NCBI RefSeq assembly: GCF_003710825.1
Contig: NZ_RHHQ01000008.1
Location: 496,001 to 560,000 of the forward strand
DNA: 64,000 nucleotides
Reading direction: 5' to 3'
Source: Brevibacillus fluminis
GTDB taxonomy: Bacteria; Bacillota; Bacilli; Brevibacillales; Brevibacillaceae
The notes beneath the pieces are model-generated. The model was not told where the DNA came from. It saw nothing but the letters and a program-made list of their open reading frames with translations, and did not search any database. Numbering within the stretch: position 1 is the stretch's first letter; the number at the start of each line of letters is the position of its first letter. Below are positions 46,374 to 55,511 of the stretch, piece by piece. The position numbers were made by a program, and so were the translations under genes.

Positions 46374-46925
46374 ATGTCGGAAAAAATAATCATTGTGCCA
46401 TATGATGAAAGCTGGCCGGAGCTTTTTCAGGAGGTTGGTCAGCGCTTGCGGCAAGCTTTACAGGAAAAAGCGTTGCGTATCGACCATATCGGCTCGACCT
46501 CGATTCCTGGACTAGCGGCAAAACCGATCATCGATATTCAAATTTCCGTCACCGATCTCGAAGAGGTGGAATCTTACAAAGGGCCATTGGTGCAAGCTGG
46601 CTTCGTCCATCGTTCCGACAATCCGGAGCTGACCAAACGGTATTTCCGTGAAACGCCGGGTGCGCGACGGACCCATATCCATATGAGGCGAGCCGGTAGT
46701 TGGCCAGAGCAGTTCGCGCTGCTTTTCCGCGACTATTTGCGGCTGCATCCGGAAGATTGCCTTGCCTATGCCGAACTGAAATACCAGCTTGCGGCTATGT
46801 ATATGAAGCCACATGAGCGCTCGCTGTATGTAGAAGCCAAAGAACCATTCATTTGGGGTGTGATGAAAAAGGCGGATAAGTGGAGCCAGGAGGTTGGGTG
46901 GCAACAGGGGAAGTCGGATGCGTGA
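46374..46925 (+). CDS. GrpB-family (UPF0157) nucleotidyltransferase-like protein
   Basis: 183 residues from ATG 46374 (GGGAGG six bases upstream). The fold-defining segment RIDHIGSTSIPGLAAKPIIDIQISV is the nucleotidyltransferase-like GS-x10-D-x-D pattern of the GrpB family, followed by the family motif THIHMRRAGSWPEQFALLFRDYLR and LHPEDCLAYAELKYQLA. Some members are fused to or neighbour dephospho-CoA kinase, but the function of stand-alone GrpB proteins is not established. No partner gene nearby; it ends at a bidirectional terminator. Confidence 0.92.
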   Translation: MSEKIIIVPYDESWPELFQEVGQRLRQALQEKALRIDHIGSTSIPGLAAKPIIDIQISVTDLEEVESYKGPLVQAGFVHRSDNPELTKRYFRETPGARRTHIHMRRAGSWPEQFALLFRDYLRLHPEDCLAYAELKYQLAAMYMKPHERSLYVEAKEPFIWGVMKKADKWSQEVGWQQGKSDA

Positions 46926-46929
46926 TAAA

Positions 46930-46972
46930 TGAAAAAAGCGCCGGCGCTTTCCAGAAGCGCAGACGCTTTTTT
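46930..46972. terminator. Bidirectional terminator
   Basis: AAAAAAGCGCCGGCGCTT and AAGCGCAGACGCTTTTTT form a long imperfect hairpin between the converging GrpB and lipoprotein genes. Confidence 0.85.
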
Positions 46973-46999
46973 CCGTTGTTGTTGTCTTTTGGGTATCGA

Positions 47000-47821
47000 T
47001 CAGGTACTTGGCTGGCTGGCTGAAGGCTGATCGCCAGATGGCGGATTGCCGCCTCCTCTACCGCCGCGCTGACCCATTTTTCCTTCCACCATGTTTTTCA
47101 CGGAGATTTCGAGCTGCTCGCTCATCTTGTCCGATTGCTCCTGTGTCATTTTGCCGTCGGTGACTTCTTTTTTCAGCTGCTCCTTGCGCTGCTCGACCAG
47201 CAGCTTGATCACATCGTCTTCCGACACACCTTGGTCCTTGGCGATATCGGCAATCGTTTTGCCTGCCTTCAAGGCATCCTGTAGCTTGGTTTCATCCAGC
47301 TTCAACAGCGAGAGCAGCTCGGTGTTGTTTTGGAACGACATCATGCCGAATCCGCCACGGCCCATTCCGCCCCGATCCATTTTGTTTTCAATCATGCTTT
47401 TTACGCGGTCGCTTGCGTTTTCTTTCATTTTGTCCGCCTGATCCTGCGTCAGCTTACCGTCTTCCACCTGCTTTTTCAGCTGGGCTTCCTCCTGGCTGAC
47501 CAGCAGAGACACAACTGCGTCCTCCGCGACACCTTGCTCTTTGGCGATATCCGCAATCGTCTTGCCCGCTTTCAGCTCATCTTGGAGCTTGGTTTCGTCC
47601 ACCTTCAAAAGCGAGAGCAGGTCGGCGTTGTTTTGCAGTAAAATGCGGCTAAAACCACCGCGCTGGCCCCGTTCGCCCTTGCCACTGCCGTCTTGCGCGT
47701 GCTGCGCTGATGTATCTGCACCACCTGCAGTCTGATCGGGATTCGCGGCACAGCCTGTACCGAGTGCGACGACAACAGCCATTGATCCCAAGAGCAATCC
47801 GATTTTCCGTTTGCTAAGCAA
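47000..47821 (-). CDS. Lipoprotein with two tandem ~85-residue repeats
   Basis: Surface lipoprotein of about 273 residues; TTG start at 47821 with AAGGAAGG eight bases upstream. Signal peptide ends in the lipobox ALGTGC. Two copies of a module follow, each NN(A/T)(D/E)LLSLLK(V/L)DETKLQD.LKAGKTIADIAK.QGV.EDDV..LLV.Q...QLKK.V.DGK(L/M)TQ.Q.DKM, about 70% identical to each other. The TQxQxDK tail resembles the DUF2680/YckD type. The repeats are joined and followed by glycine/arginine/methionine-rich linkers, and the C-terminus is GGNPPSGDQPSASQPST. Function unknown; the modules look like small helical bundles that could bind a ligand or cell-wall component. Confidence 0.85.
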   Translation of the reverse strand: MLSKRKIGLLLGSMAVVVALGTGCAANPDQTAGGADTSAQHAQDGSGKGERGQRGGFSRILLQNNADLLSLLKVDETKLQDELKAGKTIADIAKEQGVAEDAVVSLLVSQEEAQLKKQVEDGKLTQDQADKMKENASDRVKSMIENKMDRGGMGRGGFGMMSFQNNTELLSLLKLDETKLQDALKAGKTIADIAKDQGVSEDDVIKLLVEQRKEQLKKEVTDGKMTQEQSDKMSEQLEISVKNMVEGKMGQRGGRGGGNPPSGDQPSASQPST

Positions 47822-47946
47822 CGTGCATTCCTTCCTTTCAACCACTTGCTTCATCACAGGTTCAGTCTACTGAGACTCTTTTTGAAATTTCTTTTAAACC
47901 GGTGGAAAAGTTGTGGAAATGTGGGGGAAAAATGAGGGTTGCGCAA

Positions 47947-47984
47947 ACAAAAAAACCCCCGAAAGCGATTCATCCGGGGGTTGC
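47947..47984 (-). terminator. Terminator at the end of the tail operon
   Basis: AACCCCCGG, 12-base loop, CGGGGGTT then TTTTT on the minus strand, 10 bases after the last tail-operon stop codon. Confidence 0.88.
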
Positions 47985-47993
47985 CGTTCTTTC

Positions 47994-48461
47994 TCATTTC
48001 GTTTCCTTCTGCTCTGCCTTGATCTGCTCGTATTCCGCTTGCATCTGCCGCGTTTCACGCTTGCGGAGAACCAAGTTATGAAACTGCTTGGCGGTCCCCG
48101 CATCGTCGAGAGAAATGACGCGCAGCGGGATCAGCTGTTCTTTCATCGCTTGCACGGCGACAAGCTGGGCTTCGGTCAATTGCGGCTTCACATGCTCCGC
48201 CAAAATCAAAGTTAGTTCCGTCACCAAATCCAATTGAGTTTCGATAGCATCCAATATTGCAGCCTGCCGCGCCGGAATTGTGGCAAGCTCGGCATAAAAC
48301 TGGTAGAGCTCCTCGCCCGTTTTCAGCTGTTTTCGCAGCTCCTTCTCTACTGCTGCACCGTTCAGCCTTTTTTGCAGCAGCTCTTGACGTTTTGCCTCTT
48401 TTTCAGCGATCCGTGTTTCCTCCCGCAATGTTGCGAGATCGGTCACTTTCAGAGATTTCAT
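47994..48461 (-). CDS. Small helical protein, last gene of the tail operon
   Basis: 155 residues from ATG 48461 (GGAGTGGGTGAC upstream). Rich in K, E, L and Q and predicted nearly all-helical with coiled-coil stretches (LREETRIAEKEAKRQELLQKRL at the start, LRKRETRQMQAEYEQIKAEQKETK at the end). No motif I recognise. It begins 11 bases after the stop codon of the distal fibre gene and precedes the operon terminator. Small proteins in this place behind fibre genes are often fibre-assembly chaperones; that is an inference from position and composition only. Confidence 0.75.
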   Translation of the reverse strand: MKSLKVTDLATLREETRIAEKEAKRQELLQKRLNGAAVEKELRKQLKTGEELYQFYAELATIPARQAAILDAIETQLDLVTELTLILAEHVKPQLTEAQLVAVQAMKEQLIPLRVISLDDAGTAKQFHNLVLRKRETRQMQAEYEQIKAEQKETK

Positions 48462-48472
48462 GTCACCCACTC

Positions 48473-51400
48473 CTATTCGAATGAAAATCCAAAGCCATCC
48501 ACTTCGACAGGGCTATAGGTTCCGGTGGCGGAAATCACCATCCGGACATTGATCCCCCACTTGGACGCTGTTTTCCGCTTATTCGCAAATGTATGCGCGG
48601 TGCTGTGCAGCAGCGAATGGGTGAGATCTTCCCACGTTGGCTTTTGATCATAGCCGTTGTTGCACGCTACCAGGGCAATCGTTGCCGGGGGTTCATCGAG
48701 CAAGATGTCAAAGGAACGGATATGCGTGCGATAGACGGGTTGCTCGCAGCGCGGATTCGCCAGCTGTGTCGTGAGAATCGTAATGGAATGCGATCCGTAC
48801 GGAAGGTCCGCTTTTTCAAAAAGGACCGCGTCTTCCTCCGACTCCGCAAATTGATCGATCTCGGCCAGAAACACATCGTCAATCAACACATAGGCAATAA
48901 ACGAATGCGGCGTTTTCTTCCCGTGCCAGCGGATGCCAGTTCCCCGGAATGGCAGATGGACGCTGCCCATACCGGTTGTTATCGTTTTCGCATCGCTAAC
49001 CGTCATCCACTCTCCGCCTGCGCTTTCATAGATGACCTGGCCCATGTCAAACGGGACGGACATCCGTCTGCTCTCAGCGGAAGGGTGCTTCCAGACGGCA
49101 TTCAACGTGAGGTAATGGGCCGCTTGGGATGTTTGAACGGGTGTCTTGAGATGAAAGGAAAGTTCGTCTGAAGTTGATACTGACCGGGCTTGCGCCAAAT
49201 TGACCGTTCCTTGAATGTGCGGATACCGCAGCAAAAGATTATCGCCGCTCCAGCCCGGGTCCACATCGATTCGTTCAAATTCAGCTTGGCTGATCTCGTA
49301 GATACAAATCTGGGACAACCGGGTTACCTGATCGCTTGCTGTTTGCAGTGCGGGTATTGTGAATTCAAGCAGGTTTCCCCCACCTTGGATTTTCATGTGA
49401 AGCGTCTGCCATGTATTGATTTGTGTGGTTGACGGTCCTTTCAGAGTGTTGATCATCAACGGAATGTCAGGGTAATTCGACATGACTTTGATCATCACCA
49501 AGTAGTATTTGCCCGCCTCGCCAGTAAAATATTTGGTCAATTGTAGCTGCGTGTCAGGGGAAGCAGCACGCGCTTCAATGATGTAGCTCCCATCAGGATA
49601 AGCGTCGGGATAGAGCTCGATGTCATAGTCATATTGATAGGAAGAGGCATCCAGCCCAAAATGCCAAGAGCCCATCGGGTCCTTGGATGTATCGCTTGAA
49701 ACAATAAAGTAATTTTGCAAGCGCCGCTGTTCCGTCGAATCACTGATCGTCCCTTGCTCGTTGCTGATGGCATTCATTCTCCACCAGTACCGATCAGCTG
49801 GCAGTGGTGTAATAGGCGTAAACCGGACTTCCTGGTACCCGACGACATATAGCACCTCTGCGGTTATGGAGCGAATCAAGCACTCGCTGCCTGTCGTTTG
49901 GTTGCCATCAAACCGAATATACAGATACAAGACGTCCAACGACTGGCCATCGGGCAGAACCAGTTCAGCCACGTACGTCTGGAACTGTTCCGATCGTTCT
50001 GTCAGGGATAGCACCGTCTCATTCAAGCGCATTCCATCCGTACTTTGCATTAGCACCTTTAATACGGCAGCCGAACCGAATCGGATCATATGGGCATCCA
50101 GCGTGATTTTTAGTTTATCCCCCGCTTTCCACCCTTTCAACAGCTGCCGCATCCCCCAATCGTTTCTACCTGAGCCATTCACGACACGCAACGCTTTGGT
50201 TCCTTCTGTCAGGTCGATCACTTCAAGGCGATCTTCATAACTCCAATGATTTTGTGGGGACCAACAAGGAATTGATGTTGCGCTGTCACCGTGTATGGCA
50301 AAATCAGCGTTTTGCACCAGTTGACGCTGCCGTCTTACTCCGCCCATAGGGAAAGAGTGCCACTCTTCGCCGTCGAATACTTCCCATCCTGCAGGATCGT
50401 CCTGGGTTGAATAGGTAGCGACAATGCCCGAATACGATTCATCCGATGCCAATTGCAGACGAAAATGCTGATGGTCACCGATCGGATCATGAACAATCGA
50501 AGCTTGAAATGAGGGTGATGGTCCAGTTCGGATGCCATTTGGTGGTGATAGCAAAAAGGGAGCTGAAAGCCTTGAGGTCGTCCGAAAATATGCGCTCTGC
50601 AGGTTGCTTACAACGCCGAACCGATCTTTGGCCACCGCCTCCCAGCTGTAAATGCAGTCTGCTTGCAACAGACCTTCAGGGACATCATACCAAGGGTTGG
50701 CCGTTTCGATAAATCGATAGGTCAAAACATCTCTTGGCGTAGGACTCGTTTCCTTTATGCTGATATAGAAACCTTGGATCGGGTATGTATCCTGATCGAC
50801 TACCTTGAAGGATAAACGAGGCGTAAGGCCAACCGTAACCTGATCATAATAGTGACTGCCAGTTAGGTCGTATATCTTGGGTTGCTGATTTGGAATAAAA
50901 TATTGATCAATTGACCACAGAGACTCCAATTGATTTTCGTCCCAAACCTTCACACGCCAGCAGTACAATCGATTCCACGAAAGGGCTGGTCCCTTATAGA
51001 AATATCGTAAACTCCGCGAAAACACTTTCCCCGTGTCATGAATCACAGCCCCTGTGTTTCCATCCTGAATGATAACCTGATATGCTGTTGCCTGATCTCC
51101 CGGATCCGCATCAGTGAAAGTCCAGCTAAATGAAGGTTCATTTGAGCCGTTGGCATAGGGAGCTTCTTTTGTCCCTTTATATGAAAGTGGAACAGGCTGG
51201 TTAGGAGCTTTCCCCAGATCCATCTTGAATATCTGATAATTGGCCCCTTTAAAGTCACACAGTGTAAAATAAACTTTCCCATACAACACCTGTTCGGGAT
51301 GATAGGTTAGAAGCGGAAAAAGAAAGGATTGCCCAGTTACCCCGGTAAAAATGGTCCGTGTCGTTAATGGATTGGGTATGGATATTTCCACCAGGTTCCC

Positions 51401-51934
51401 TAATCCGTTCAGCACGTAAAGATTCTCATGATGGAAAAAACCGCCTAACGCCCATGTGGCTATGTAGGATCCTTTTGGGATTGATCCGATTAATGTGGGC
51501 GAGCCGACAAAATTCCGGCTGATCTTATACAGCTCGCCCGTCCCTTTTATCAGGTAATAAAAGAACGACTCTCCACCGATCCCGATCAAAATCGCATTTT
51601 GTTGGTCATATCCACTGAGATTGCTGACGGAAATGGAATTGATTTTTTTGTTTGTTTTGTAATCGATTTCGACGATCGACGTTCCTTCATTACGAATGAA
51701 CGTATCTGTATAAGGATCATATTGAACGCCGCTTGTATAGGGAACAAGGGGAAAGCTTGTGGGATTCGGCTCGCTCCAGCTTTGCGCTTTGGTCAAATTG
51801 TTCTCGGTTGAGAATGAGGTTTGATTTATGTCTGAGGTGTAATACGACAACTTTCTGGTAGCGCCATACAGCGTAAGCATCCCTTTTGTATTCAGGGCAG
51901 CCAACCGACCTACTGACGATCCGCTAATTGACAT
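48473..51934 (-). CDS. Tail fibre/receptor-binding-like protein, distal copy
   Basis: 1,153 residues from ATG 51934 (GAGAGGAGG upstream). It is a paralogue of the gene on its right across the whole length. Order: a ~240-residue propeller-like N-terminal region (QYDPYTDTFIRN, YYLIKGTGELYKISRN, ALGGFFHHENLYVLN), two fibronectin-III-like modules (~245-450), jelly-roll/carbohydrate-binding-like modules (VRRQRQLVQNADF; FRGTGIRWHGKKTPHSFIAYVLIDD), and a highly conserved C-terminal domain ending SPVEVDGFGFSFE. No signal peptide. Such modules are usual in receptor-binding proteins of phage tails and tailocins. The N-terminal third is visibly more AT-rich than the C-terminal part, which hints at recombination. 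Confidence 0.8.
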   Translation of the reverse strand: MSISGSSVGRLAALNTKGMLTLYGATRKLSYYTSDINQTSFSTENNLTKAQSWSEPNPTSFPLVPYTSGVQYDPYTDTFIRNEGTSIVEIDYKTNKKINSISVSNLSGYDQQNAILIGIGGESFFYYLIKGTGELYKISRNFVGSPTLIGSIPKGSYIATWALGGFFHHENLYVLNGLGNLVEISIPNPLTTRTIFTGVTGQSFLFPLLTYHPEQVLYGKVYFTLCDFKGANYQIFKMDLGKAPNQPVPLSYKGTKEAPYANGSNEPSFSWTFTDADPGDQATAYQVIIQDGNTGAVIHDTGKVFSRSLRYFYKGPALSWNRLYCWRVKVWDENQLESLWSIDQYFIPNQQPKIYDLTGSHYYDQVTVGLTPRLSFKVVDQDTYPIQGFYISIKETSPTPRDVLTYRFIETANPWYDVPEGLLQADCIYSWEAVAKDRFGVVSNLQSAYFRTTSRLSAPFLLSPPNGIRTGPSPSFQASIVHDPIGDHQHFRLQLASDESYSGIVATYSTQDDPAGWEVFDGEEWHSFPMGGVRRQRQLVQNADFAIHGDSATSIPCWSPQNHWSYEDRLEVIDLTEGTKALRVVNGSGRNDWGMRQLLKGWKAGDKLKITLDAHMIRFGSAAVLKVLMQSTDGMRLNETVLSLTERSEQFQTYVAELVLPDGQSLDVLYLYIRFDGNQTTGSECLIRSITAEVLYVVGYQEVRFTPITPLPADRYWWRMNAISNEQGTISDSTEQRRLQNYFIVSSDTSKDPMGSWHFGLDASSYQYDYDIELYPDAYPDGSYIIEARAASPDTQLQLTKYFTGEAGKYYLVMIKVMSNYPDIPLMINTLKGPSTTQINTWQTLHMKIQGGGNLLEFTIPALQTASDQVTRLSQICIYEISQAEFERIDVDPGWSGDNLLLRYPHIQGTVNLAQARSVSTSDELSFHLKTPVQTSQAAHYLTLNAVWKHPSAESRRMSVPFDMGQVIYESAGGEWMTVSDAKTITTGMGSVHLPFRGTGIRWHGKKTPHSFIAYVLIDDVFLAEIDQFAESEEDAVLFEKADLPYGSHSITILTTQLANPRCEQPVYRTHIRSFDILLDEPPATIALVACNNGYDQKPTWEDLTHSLLHSTAHTFANKRKTASKWGINVRMVISATGTYSPVEVDGFGFSFE

Positions 51935-51981
51935 GGTTTCTCCTCCTCTCTTCATCAAGTTGAACGGTAATCAAATAGAAG

Positions 51982-52023
51982 GGAAAAATCCCTTGAACAT
52001 CGACATGCGAGTCACAAGGGATT
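51982..52023 (-). terminator. Hairpin terminator between the two fibre genes
   Basis: AATCCCTTG (51987-51995) and exact complement CAAGGGATT (52015-52023) with a 19-base loop; on the minus strand it is followed by TTTTCCC. It would reduce read-through from the proximal to the distal fibre. No promoter is obvious in the remaining 50 bases. Confidence 0.65.
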
Positions 52024-52044
52024 CGATTTGCCACCTCATTTATT

Positions 52045-55000
52045 CTACTCGAACGAAAATCCGAACCCATCCAACATGGCAGGCGAGAATGTGCCGTTCG
52101 CCAAAATCGTCAATCGTGTGCTGACTCCCCATTGAGCGGCCGTTTTGTTCTGGTTGGCGAATACATGCTTCCCGCCGTTCGTGACGATCGCCGTGACATC
52201 TTCCCAAGCAGGTTGTTCATCAAACCCATTGTTGCACGCCTCGACGATAAATTTGCCCGGCTTTTGATCAACGATGGTTTCGAAAGAAGACACGGTGAGC
52301 ATTTTGGTCCCGGTGCTGGCCGGATTCGAAAACTGGCTCGCTTTGACGGTAATCGTATGGAGACCGTACGGGAGGTTCAGGCATTCGTACAGCATTTCTT
52401 GCCTGCTCGAATCTGCATAGAGGTCGACTTGCCCTGCAATCCTGTCGTCAATGAGTACGCTTGCGATGCATGAATCTGCATTTTTTATGCCGTGCCAGCG
52501 TATGCCGGTGCCGGTAAATTGCAGCTTTACGTACGCATTCGGATCATTCATGAAGGTGATCACACCATCCTTATAAACCGGTGTCCCTGCATACCGGAGA
52601 TTGCCGCTGATCCCTGGTACATGCTCGCTTACACGGGAGGAAGGAATGGTACAGACGGCATTCATGGTAAAAGTATTTGCTGGTGCTGTGGTTTGAATAG
52701 GCTTTTTCAGCGCTACGGATACCACATCGCCGCTGCGAAAACTGCTGCTCTGGGATGGGTACGCAGTTCCATCAACAAAGGGATATTTCGTATTGAGATT
52801 GAAGCCAGACCAAAGCGGATCCACCCCAATTTTCGCATACTCCATTTCTGAAATCTCATAAACTCGCGGGTTCGCGATATAGGTGTGCTGTCCTATTTCC
52901 TTTGGGGAAATATGGAACTTGAGATAATCTAAAACGGCGGTTTTCCCCGGCATTTTAAACCAGAGCGTCTCCCACAGATCCGGTTTTTGCAATGTTGCGC
53001 TCTTGTATTCGCCGAATTCGATGTAACAATCAGCATACGTCGATTTCATGTCCGCAAGAAAAAGATAGTATTTGCCCGATTCAAAGTCGGAATCATACTC
53101 GCGGATTAGGGAGAGGTTGGCATTAGGTTTTTGGTTGACTGCGTGGATGGCCCGTTTATCTTCTGGATGCTGAGGGTATTCAACCATCAGTGAGGTTTCA
53201 CTCGCATCCCCTTCCAGCTCTAGATCCCAGACAGAATAATCGGACTTCCCGCTACCCCCATCCGTATAATTGAGCGGCAGCAGGTTGCTCAGCTGCCGGT
53301 CCGTGGAATAGCGAAGCGGTTCTCCCTTTGTCAGGTTGTTGTAGCTGGCGATCCGCCAATACCATACTTTTGGCGCGAGCGGCTCAGGTGGTTGGAACCG
53401 GACGAATTGATACGAAGGGACATCCGCCGCTTCAACGGTCAGGGCATCGAGCCAGCACTCGGTATATCCGGCTCCCTTGATCGCAAAATCAATCTGCATG
53501 GAAGACCAGTAATTGGACGGTACGACGATTTCAAATGAATAACTCTTGTAAGCGGAGCTGCGTTCGGTAATGACAATTCCTTTATGCGTAAAATTAGTGC
53601 CGGAGAGCTGCACGCTGACCTCGGCTCCAGGGGCGATGCGAACCACGTTAACCGTGGCATTCACTCTAAGGCGCTCGCCGGGACGGATTCCGCTCAGTCC
53701 TTGCGAGAGCTTCAACTGAGATAGCACTGGCCTTTGCTGGATTAATCGCACGGCTCGCGAACCGGTGTGCGGCGGTGCGTTCAGGTCAAAGATATCGTCT
53801 ACCGTGATGCCATCCGTACCCCAATCATTGTACAATTTCCCTATCGTATCAGATTGTTCGAAGGATGCGTTTTGGACATACTGCGTGCGCTTTTTTACAC
53901 CCTTTGCAGGAAACGGCACCCATTCTTTTCCGTTATGCGCTTCCCATCCCGCCTGGCTTTCGTCTGTCCGATAGGTTCGAACCACGCTGAAATTGGGCAG
54001 TTCGGAAAGGTCGAGCTGAAAATGTTGAGACAACCCGCTCTGCTCGATCGCAAGCTCTGCTACCAAAGACGGTTGGAGCGTCGTCCTCTCTTGATGAACA
54101 GGGCTTAGTGGCATGGGAGGAGCTGCACTCGCCGTCGTAATAAAAAATGTCCAGTTGGTATAGAAGGCTGCGCCATACGCGTCAAACCCATTCAATGTCC
54201 AATAATAGGTAGTGCCGCGCTCCAAAATATTTGCGGGCACATCAAAATACTGGTCTTGCGGATCGGGTGTAAATCGCCGATTCAGCACCTCCTTGAAATC
54301 GCTCAATCGGTTTATTTTGATATAGATTTCCCGGATGGGATCATTGTCGGGATCGGTGAATCGGAAATGCAGCCGAGGAGTAAGTCCTAAAATGGGTTGA
54401 TGAAATGTTACATGGGAAACTCCTGTTAAGGGAAATACGGTGGGCCGCTGGTTTGTCTTGAAATACGCGTACCGGCTCCACTGACTTTCGGCATCATAAT
54501 AATCCCATGCCCGTACTCTCCATTTATATAGCTCATGAATCTTGAGGGATATCGTGTATGTATAAAAGAAATTGCTGAGTCCCTTCACTTTTCCGCTATC
54601 ATAGATAATCGTGTCTGTCGCTACCTCGGTGATTTCCAGCTGGTAGGCTGATTGCAGATCGCGTTCGTCCAAATCAAAGAATGACCATCGTATGGCTGTT
54701 TGGACGTCATGGATGCCAGGCGACGTACTCGTACCGTCAGGGGTAACGATATTCGGCGTTTGCGGGTTTCGATTTTTCAGGGTGATTTCATAATGGATGA
54801 AATCAGTACCGTTCAGATCTGACAGGGTAAAGAAGTGAGTCGTTCCGATCACTTGGCTTGCGGCAAAAGAAACCATCGGGTATGAGCATTTCAGACCGGA
54901 CACTGTGGTCGCGGCAACGCGCGTCGGTTGACCCGTCTGAATGGAAATTTCCTGCAGCTCTGTTCCCGTCCTGTTAATCATGTACAGGAAGTCTTGATGA

Positions 55001-55497
55001 TAGAATCCCCCTAGCGCATGTTGCGACTGGTAGTATACGGGTGAAATCGTGGTGACAAAAACAGGCGTGCCTATCAAGTTTCGATTCAGTTGATACAACT
55101 CTCCGGTCGCTTTCACTAGGTAATAAATGAATTTTTCACCAGTAAGGGATGTGATGACACCATCGTGGGAGTTGTATTGCGGAATGTTGGTGATGCTCAT
55201 CGAGCGAATCAGCGTGTTGTTTGTGTCGTATTCCGATATTTGCCCGTTATTGTTTCGCAGGTACGTGTCCGTCGAAGGATCATATTGCGAGCTTTGCGTG
55301 TGGCTAAGGAGCGGAAAGGTCGTCGCATTTGCGCTGCTCCATGTATGAGGGCCGGTAAGAACATTTGAATTGGAGCTGTAGCAGAAAACCTTATCAGTGG
55401 TATAAAAGCTTTTGGTTTTGCTTGCGCCGACAAGACCAATGTTGCCGCTGGCTCCTTGCAGCGTATATGTGCCGGCATTTCTTATCCATAAAGCCAT
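52045..55497 (-). CDS. Tail fibre/receptor-binding-like protein, proximal copy
   Basis: 1,150 residues. Same architecture as the distal copy: propeller-like N-terminus (QYDPSTDTYLRNNNGQISEYDTN, YYLVKATGELYQLNRN, ALGGFYHQDFLYMINRTG), two fibronectin-III-like modules (KNRNPQTPNIVTPDG... and LTPRLHFRFTDPDNDPIREIYIK...), a carbohydrate-binding-like jelly roll (QYVQNASFEQSD ... GYTECWLDALTVEA), a second one (FTGTGIRWHGIKNADSCIASVLIDD) and the C-terminal domain ending SPAMLDGFGFSFE. GTGIRWHG and the ADLPYGxHTIT-type segments are the best conserved between the copies; central modules differ most, as expected if they set target specificity. It follows the 107-residue coiled-coil gene by 14 bases. Confidence 0.8.
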   Translation of the reverse strand: MALWIRNAGTYTLQGASGNIGLVGASKTKSFYTTDKVFCYSSNSNVLTGPHTWSSANATTFPLLSHTQSSQYDPSTDTYLRNNNGQISEYDTNNTLIRSMSITNIPQYNSHDGVITSLTGEKFIYYLVKATGELYQLNRNLIGTPVFVTTISPVYYQSQHALGGFYHQDFLYMINRTGTELQEISIQTGQPTRVAATTVSGLKCSYPMVSFAASQVIGTTHFFTLSDLNGTDFIHYEITLKNRNPQTPNIVTPDGTSTSPGIHDVQTAIRWSFFDLDERDLQSAYQLEITEVATDTIIYDSGKVKGLSNFFYTYTISLKIHELYKWRVRAWDYYDAESQWSRYAYFKTNQRPTVFPLTGVSHVTFHQPILGLTPRLHFRFTDPDNDPIREIYIKINRLSDFKEVLNRRFTPDPQDQYFDVPANILERGTTYYWTLNGFDAYGAAFYTNWTFFITTASAAPPMPLSPVHQERTTLQPSLVAELAIEQSGLSQHFQLDLSELPNFSVVRTYRTDESQAGWEAHNGKEWVPFPAKGVKKRTQYVQNASFEQSDTIGKLYNDWGTDGITVDDIFDLNAPPHTGSRAVRLIQQRPVLSQLKLSQGLSGIRPGERLRVNATVNVVRIAPGAEVSVQLSGTNFTHKGIVITERSSAYKSYSFEIVVPSNYWSSMQIDFAIKGAGYTECWLDALTVEAADVPSYQFVRFQPPEPLAPKVWYWRIASYNNLTKGEPLRYSTDRQLSNLLPLNYTDGGSGKSDYSVWDLELEGDASETSLMVEYPQHPEDKRAIHAVNQKPNANLSLIREYDSDFESGKYYLFLADMKSTYADCYIEFGEYKSATLQKPDLWETLWFKMPGKTAVLDYLKFHISPKEIGQHTYIANPRVYEISEMEYAKIGVDPLWSGFNLNTKYPFVDGTAYPSQSSSFRSGDVVSVALKKPIQTTAPANTFTMNAVCTIPSSRVSEHVPGISGNLRYAGTPVYKDGVITFMNDPNAYVKLQFTGTGIRWHGIKNADSCIASVLIDDRIAGQVDLYADSSRQEMLYECLNLPYGLHTITVKASQFSNPASTGTKMLTVSSFETIVDQKPGKFIVEACNNGFDEQPAWEDVTAIVTNGGKHVFANQNKTAAQWGVSTRLTILANGTFSPAMLDGFGFSFE

Positions 55498-55511
55498 GCA
55501 GCCGGTCCCTC

